From Poa pratensis (Eukaryota; Streptophyta; Magnoliopsida; Poales; Poaceae), in the NCBI GenBank assembly GCA_947311845.1, contig CAMZMU010000117.1:78904394-78968393 (forward strand): a DNA stretch of 64,000 nt. The letters are read 5' to 3'. The position numbers and the translations under genes are program-made. Position 1 is the first letter of the stretch, and every line of letters starts with the position of its first letter. Below, piece by piece: positions 47,061 to 64,000 of the stretch. The notes under the pieces were generated by a model. That model was not told where the DNA came from. It did no database searches and saw only the letters and a program-made list of their open reading frames with translations.

Positions 47061-47184
47061 GTGATGCAAAAGATTATATAGTTGTCATATTTGGATTCCT
47101 CTCATTTTTCTAATCGATTTATATATTTTATTTGTTAAATTTCGATTTACGGATTTAAAGATATGAATTATTCCATATTAAATG
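47061..47184. repeat. Right arm of an internal inverted repeat
   Basis: Inverted partner of 44727-44850. It is immediately followed by the sub-terminal 'gggactaaagg' repeats of the CACTA right end. Confidence 0.8.
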
Positions 47185-47455
47185 CAACGGTCGGAGCCTG
47201 CCGCAACCCCTTTAGTCCCTGTTGGTGTCTCCAACCGGGACTAAAGGTCTATCTTTAGTCCCGGTTGGAGACCGACCGCAGCCTGCCGCAACCCCTTTAG
47301 TCCCGGTTGGTATCTTCAACCGGGACTAAAGGTCCCGTTTGACCTGAGACTAAAGCTGGTCGTGCCCATGCGGCGTCCTATCCGTTGGAACCGGGACTGG
47401 ACTTAAACACGGCCGGGACTAAAGTTCCGGACGGAAGGTCCATTTTCTAGCAGTG

Positions 47456-49675
47456 GACGGCCATGTGTGTTGCATGCACCACTTTGGAAAGTTGAAACCA
47501 AACCGATGATAGATCATTCGCTTCTTCCTCATGGCGAGAGTGTCTTTTCTTTCACTAGTTTGGTTCCAAAGATAATGTCGGACCCAACTCGTGCTCCAGC
47601 ACAGCCACATGCCTGCACAGATACATCGGGCCAGCGCCTCCAGAAACGGACACCCAGGAGGTGCCCGAAACAGGTCCGTCGAAGAGCGGCTAGTAAGTAT
47701 AATTCAGGACGACGGAGCTAGCAGTGAGTAAACAGAGAAGGGAGAGACCACCTGAGAATGAATCCATGGATCGAGAGAATGGGGGCCTCCTGCCATAGCT
47801 GGCACCATCGTGGATGCATCTACTTCTCTCGGGTAAATGAAGCAGCCAGGCGACGAGTCAAACAAGCGAGCATTGTTGTTGGGCAAGCTCCCCGGCCGCT
47901 GGACCACCCGGCGCATCTGTCCCGTGACCTCGGGGAGATGAAGATGAGTTCGGCCTTCTACTGCCACGCCGGACCCTAGCCGCTACTTTAAAGTTTAAAC
48001 CCCAAACTCGTATGTCCAGTGGCGACCGGGGGAATGACTTGGCCACGGAACACGAGAAGAGTAGCAGCATCAACAGACGTGTAGCAGAGGAAGAAGAAAG
48101 CAAGAGGAAGGAGACGTCCAAGTCATGTGAAATTTTAAAAATAGTAAACCTTAAGTTTAGCACATCTGAAAAGGTACCGTAGGGTTCGAATTCAAAAGTT
48201 CATGCCATGTTAAATCTTTGCTGAAACAGAAAAGCGACAAGATGAGTAAAGGCAAATTAAGGCTTTATTTAAGAAAAAAAATGGAGGAATATCATCGGAA
48301 TATATTTTTTTAATAAGATGTCACTTGGTTCAAATGAATGTAGTAAAGTAAGAAACACATACAAATTTGCTTTGATCTCAGTTTTGAAGGAAAAACGTGG
48401 AAAATTAACAATCCACGTGGACTTCTTTTTCGAATTCGTACTCAGGAAGAACGAGACCAAAGTCTTGATTAGCACAGTAACATTCTAATTATAAATACTT
48501 TCCCCATGTGGTTTCATTTTAATTTGACCATGTTTATTGCGATTCTTCTATTTTTTTATATTCTCATCAACCAAACACTCAAATTTTCACACGTGCATTA
48601 TCGATCCTCTGTTTCGCACATGCATTATTATCATATTTATGTGTTTATTAATATTTATGTGTATTTGGAATCATGCGAACCAAACATGCCCGTAGCGTGG
48701 GGTTTTTGGAGATGAAACTGGCGTGGACATGCACCAGTTCAAGATTTTATCATGAGTGAAATACACCTCTCCGTTGGGATCAACACTTCAGATCACAGAC
48801 TCAATGTCTCAATAAATACACGCTTAGCACCATAAACTCATTTTAATGACATGGAATTTAGAAAAAGAAAGTTTCGAAGAGAGCACTATGCTGATGTGGC
48901 ACCCATATATAAGTGCTCCGGAAGGACGTCCTAGCACTGGTGTTTTTATGAGGGGTGTTCTGCAAACTCAGAATACACCATTTTGCAAGGTTGTCTCGAG
49001 CTCCATCTTCGTGGCGGCCGTAATGCGCTATTAAAAATGGACTTGATACGTGTCCAAGTTTCATGGAAACTTTTCTCCGTTTCTGACAACTGTGTCATGC
49101 ATCAAATCCTTTATTGCACGGTTCACAGAAAAAATGGATCGAGAAAACATAAGTATATAAAATATAGTTGGATAACAAAATTCATTCTGTTCACACGAAC
49201 GGAACAAATAAAAAAATGGAGAATTTTGGATCTCTGTTTCCATGATAATCACGGGAATTTTACTATCCACTTATAACAGCTATTTTTGAATTTCTACGCC
49301 CCAGAAATTGGACGAATGCATCTATTTTTATTTACAAGGTGAAGCCAAACTTCCTCAGGATGGTGGGTTAGGCGAAATAAACGTATTTTGTGCTTTAAAA
49401 GTTGCATTTCCGTAGCACTCATTTTTTCTCTGTGGCCACAACATATACAATTTCTTCTGAATTCTTCATAAAATTTTGCGCTCAGATGAAAGACTTGTAC
49501 CTGTATATTATCTAGGAAAGTTCCGACGTTTTCGAAAGTTTAATCAGTTTCGTGATTTACTGTTCATGGTGAGAATATCCAAAATATCACACCCTCGAAA
49601 GCTATTCCATTCTCATTTGTGCAAAAAAAAGTCTTTGATTTATGTAGTATTTCCATTGTATCTTTGATATTTTTT
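47456..49675. other. Intergenic DNA upstream of the helicase gene
   Basis: 2.2 kb without a supported gene. Short frames on both strands overlap each other and show no domains. No clear terminal repeats were identified. The right end leads into a 34-bp tandem repeat just before the helicase leader. Confidence 0.45.
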
Positions 49676-49752
49676 AGAACATCTTTTTTGTTTGAGAGAA
49701 GTTTTTTTTAGAACATCTTTTTTGTTTGAGAGATGTTTTTTTTAGAACATCC
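49676..49752. repeat. 34-bp tandem repeat, about 2.3 copies
   Basis: Copies of 'agaacatcttttttgtttga' plus 'gaga(a/t)gttttttt' begin at 49676, 49710 and 49744 (the last one partial). The array ends about 180 bp before the helicase start codon, within or next to its promoter. Confidence 0.8.
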
Positions 49753-49934
49753 ATTGTTCCGTCTCTTTGATCCCCGGAACAATTGAACTGCAGGTCTTTG
49801 TTGTTAGCCCAACAGCACGTCTCTTTGAACTTCGAGATGGGCTACAATCGATCATTCCCCTCCGGGCAGCCCAACAGGTCAAAACACAAAAGGAAAAGGA
49901 AAAACTAAACCCTAGCACCGCGCCTCCTCCGGCC

Positions 49935-61131
<11,197 letters not shown>

Positions 61132-61548
61132 CACAATTATAGAATTACTTTGAAAGAGAGCGATCCATGATGCGCTTAAGAGGTCCACCGTCCATTGAGC
61201 ATCATGAACATGAAAAAGAGCACACACAATCGTAATTGAAGTTGGTTTCTCATGTATAGTAATGAATGCCACTGAACAACCTAGATCTTCTGAGACCTTG
61301 AAGAGAGTGGAGAATGTTATTCACCCTGCTCCAGTGCTTTTAGTATGTTCCCGCGACGTGCTTGCAAATAGGTTTACGGTAACGTTGTGTCAGGCTTTGC
61401 CACAGGGGTTCCAACTTCATTTGGATATGGGGGTTCAAAGCCCCAACATTGCCTCATCGTCGTGCCTCTACGGTGTGTGATGTTTTGCCACTGCATAAGG
61501 TCTTCGCCAATGTTATGTACCGACGAGAGAAAGTTGCTATGGCAATAC
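61132..61548 (+). other. 3' flank/UTR of the helicase gene
   Basis: 417 bp between the helicase stop and the CACTA end. It is expected to hold the 3' UTR. No clear polyadenylation signal was assigned, and no other feature was seen. Confidence 0.5.
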
Positions 61549-64000
61549 CACTAGTAGAAAAAGGGTCATCCATCCTGTGCATTAGTCCCCGAAAAAATTA
61601 GAACCAGGACTAATGTGACTAACAGGTCCGGTCGAACGGACATGAGGCCCCACCTCCCTAGTCCCAGTTCGAGCGGGATACGAACCGGGACTAAAGGTCT
61701 GCGGCAGGCAGCCGCAGAGGTGGGGCCCGCGCGAGCACCTTTAGTCCTAGTTCATATCACGAAGCGGGACTAATGATGGACCTTTAGTCCCGGTTCCTGA
61801 TACGAACCGGGACTAAAAGGATCCCCTATATCATCTTCTTCCACCCCGAGCCACCTCCATTTCCTGCTTGAGCCACATCTCCATTTTTCTCCTCTTTCAC
61901 TCTCCCGAGCTCGAGTTCATCCTCATTTTTCTCCACGATTTGTCAAGATTGGCGGCACCCATCTATCCAAGGGTTAGCAACTTTATCCATTATTCCGACG
62001 TTCCTAATTTAGCTCATTTCATTGCTAGTTTAGCTCATTTCATTTTTCTAGTGCTAGCTAGGTGTTTGATGAAATGCTAAGCTAGGGAGTTCATTTGTTG
62101 TATGTGCAATTTGAGCTCAAATTAAAGTATGATTTGTGGGTTTTAGTGTCGTCCTCACCGCCGTCGATCGCCCGCGCCGTCCCGTCACCGGCACCACCTC
62201 GGTGAGCCTCTTGTTTTTATCTTTTATTTTTAAAAAATCTTACTTGTATGATTTAGATGCATAGTTATTACTTGTATAATTTTCTTATGTTTTTTATATG
62301 TATAGTGCCATGGTTTTGATATCCGTCCCCGTCGGCCCTCGTCCGGTCTATGATTCGGATGTGGTATATTTTTATAACTATTTGTTTCATTTCGTGTTTA
62401 TGACAATTATGCCGACCAACTTGACATAGATATTTTTTTATCTAGGAGGTAGTTGAACCGGAAATTCCAACCGACCCTCTTGTCGATATGCTAAATTTAT
62501 TTGAAAAAGAAAACAATGATTTGAAAGAAAAATTGAAAAGAAGTGAAGATTTCGTCTCCAATGCCTAGAAGAGAAGATGAAATTGGAGTTCGATCTTGCC
62601 GACGTCGTCGATAAACACAAGATCAAGATGGATGCAATGCGCTTGAAGATTAAAAAGATTAGAAAATATGCCATTCAAAAGAGGCTTGGTATCATTATGC
62701 TGTTGGTTCAATAATTACTTAGTTGCGATTTTGATGCATTTGTTGTTGGATTTAAATTCTTTAGATAGTTGTATGTTATTTCAATGTATGTTTTATGAGA
62801 ACTATGTATTACATTTGGTCACTACTCTACTTTGTTTTAATGTGATGAACTTGTATTAATTAATTTGGTCAGTTCTCTATTCATGATGTAGTGTATTGGT
62901 TTTTGATATATTTATATAATGCAGATGAGCCGGCAATGGATGTACGGTGACCGACGCAGTCCCGAGTTCATTTGTGCCTGCATAATTTTCTCCATGTGGC
63001 TGAGGCAAACAAGCGGAATGGTTTTATTTGTTGTCCATGTAGTGCCTGTAAGAATACGAATAATTACTCTACCTCAAAACCCTACACTCCACCTATTGCA
63101 GTCCGGTTTCATGTCCGGCTATAATTGTTGGACCAAGCACGGAGAAAGAGGGGTTATAATGGAAGACAATGAAGAAGAAGAGGATGATGACAACTATCCT
63201 ATGTTCACTGAAGAAGACCATGTTGATGAGCAGTTGAAGAAGAGCCATTGTTGATGAGCCCGATGATGATCTTCGTCGGGCCATTCTTGATGCAAGATAA
63301 ACTGCGGAAGTGAAAACGAGAGGTTGAAGTTGGAGCGAATGTTAGAGGATCACAAAAATTGTTGTACCCAAATTGCGAAGATGGCCAGAAAAAGCTGGGT
63401 ACCACACTGGAATTGCTGCAATGGAAGGCACAGAATGGTCTATCTGACAAGGGATTTGAAAAGTTGCTGAAAATATTAAAAAGATGCTTCCAAGGGATAA
63501 CGTATTGCCCCCAGTACGTACGAAGCAAAGAAGGTTGTCTGCCCTCTAGGATTAGAGGTGCAGAAGATACATGCATGCATCAATGACTGCATCCTCTACC
63601 GCGGTGAGGAGTACGAGAATTTGAATGCATGCCCGGTATGCGGTGCATTGCGGTATAAGATCAGGCGAGATGACCCTGGTGATGTTGAGGGCGAGCCGCC
63701 CCAGGAAGAGGGTTCCTGCCAAGGTGATGTGGTATGCTCCTATAATACCACGGTTGAAACGTTTGTTCCAAAACAAAGAGCATGCCAAGTTGTTGCGATG
63801 GCACAAAGAAGACCGTAAGAAAGACTGATGCTGAGACACCCCGCTGATGGGTCGCAGTGGAGAAAAATCGACAGAGATTCCGACTTTGCAGTGACGCAAG
63901 GAACTTAAGGTTTGGTCTAAGTACAGATGGCTTTAATCCTTTTGGGAGCAGAGCTCCAGTCATAGCACCTGGCCTGTGACTCTATGTATCTATAACCTTC
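61549..64000 (+). mobile_element. Left part of a CACTA (En/Spm) element, continues past the window
   Basis: Begins CACTAGTAGAAAAAGGGTC, followed by a sub-terminal region (61600-61830) rich in 'gaaccgggactaaa' and 'tttagtcccggtt' words in both orientations. About 62430-62760 then encodes a degenerate coiled-coil protein, readable in pieces as LNLFEKENNDLKEKLKRSED and DVVDKHKIKMDAMRLKIKKI. TNP2-type transposase remains follow. The right terminus lies outside the window. Confidence 0.88.
62925..63998 (+). pseudogene. CACTA TNP2-type transposase, frameshifted, 3'-incomplete
   Basis: Starts MSRQWMYGDRRSPEF (transposase-associated domain). The frame then slips within the next 30 bp, and the matching sequence FLHVAEANKRNGFICC continues in another frame. 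SGYNCWTKHGERGVIMEDNE, GLEVQKIHACINDCILYRGE, YENLNACPVC and RDDPGDVEGEPP follow with several further frame changes. Beyond these, IPRLKRLFQNKEHAKLLRWH, DGSQWRKID and LSTDGFNPFG are readable in pieces. These are the ordered landmarks of plant TNP2 (Transposase_21) proteins. Because the frame is broken at multiple points it cannot make transposase. The catalytic core and C-terminus lie beyond the window. Confidence 0.85.

Larger units (their letters stand above)
44150..47455. mobile_element. Non-autonomous CACTA element with internal tandem array
   Basis: The element begins CACTAATAAAAAAGGGTC and ends GGTCCATTTTCTAGCAGTG. Sub-terminal regions (44160-44390 and 47190-47445) are full of 'accgggactaaagg' and 'ctttagtcccggt' words in both orientations, the signature of a common Triticeae CACTA group. 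Flanking triplets gag and gac are near-matches. The AT-rich interior has no transposase. It consists of four copies of an approximately 650-bp repeat bounded by a long inverted repeat. Confidence 0.82.

Noticed and set aside
47467..48163. Frames of 73-101 codons before the helicase gene
   Set aside because: They overlap on both strands, have no motif and no exon-like borders.

Overview
The window looks like nuclear DNA of a grass, most likely a Pooideae/Triticeae (wheat, barley or rye) relative. Three intron-bearing plant genes sit in a background dominated by nested transposons. That background includes LTR retroelements with very long repeats, CACTA elements whose ends are full of 'accgggactaaa' motifs, Stowaway, Harbinger and hAT miniature elements, and a tRNA-derived SINE. 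No bacterial features, rRNA genes, CRISPR arrays or intact tRNA genes were seen. Species and transposon family names are inference, because no database could be searched.

Left arm (1-12.8 kb): nine exons of a WD40 gene of the WDR82/Swd2 (S2L, Anthesis promoting factor 1) type run on the plus strand from 2125 to 4505; its first exon is not in view. Tail to tail with it is a seven-exon LRR receptor-like pseudokinase gene on the minus strand (9982 to 6198). Exon phases show two separate one-base losses in its kinase exons. A SINE and a Harbinger miniature element follow.

Middle (12.8-49.7 kb): a decayed HARBI1-type transposase leads into a tandem array of about 1.5-kb units. Different units were hit by a Stowaway element, a small CACTA element carrying a gene-like cassette, and a giant LTR retroelement (19373-40001). 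The giant element has LTRs of 5.9 and 5.5 kb, a primer-binding site, a polypurine tract and a target-site duplication, but no recognisable intact coding region. A younger LTR element (26711-32563) sits inside it in the opposite orientation. Further right are a 1.07-kb Harbinger-like element with a 145-codon ORF, a large palindromic element, a LINE-like insertion with a 15-bp target duplication, and a non-autonomous CACTA built from four copies of a 650-bp repeat.

Right arm (49.7-64 kb): a complete 16-exon DEAH-box helicase gene (DEAH4/RID1 type, 708 aa) runs from 49935 to 61131. Its frame is open throughout if intron 6 uses a GC-AG splice. Its introns hold a Stowaway element, a LINE fragment, a hAT miniature element with an exact 8-bp target duplication, and a 29-base poly-G tract. 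From 61549 to the window end lies the left part of a decayed CACTA element with TNP2-type transposase remains.

The three host genes have unrelated cellular roles: chromatin, receptor signalling and splicing. I see no gene cluster or obviously new defence or metabolic system. The most unusual material is in the transposons that carry gene-like cassettes and in the giant-LTR element.
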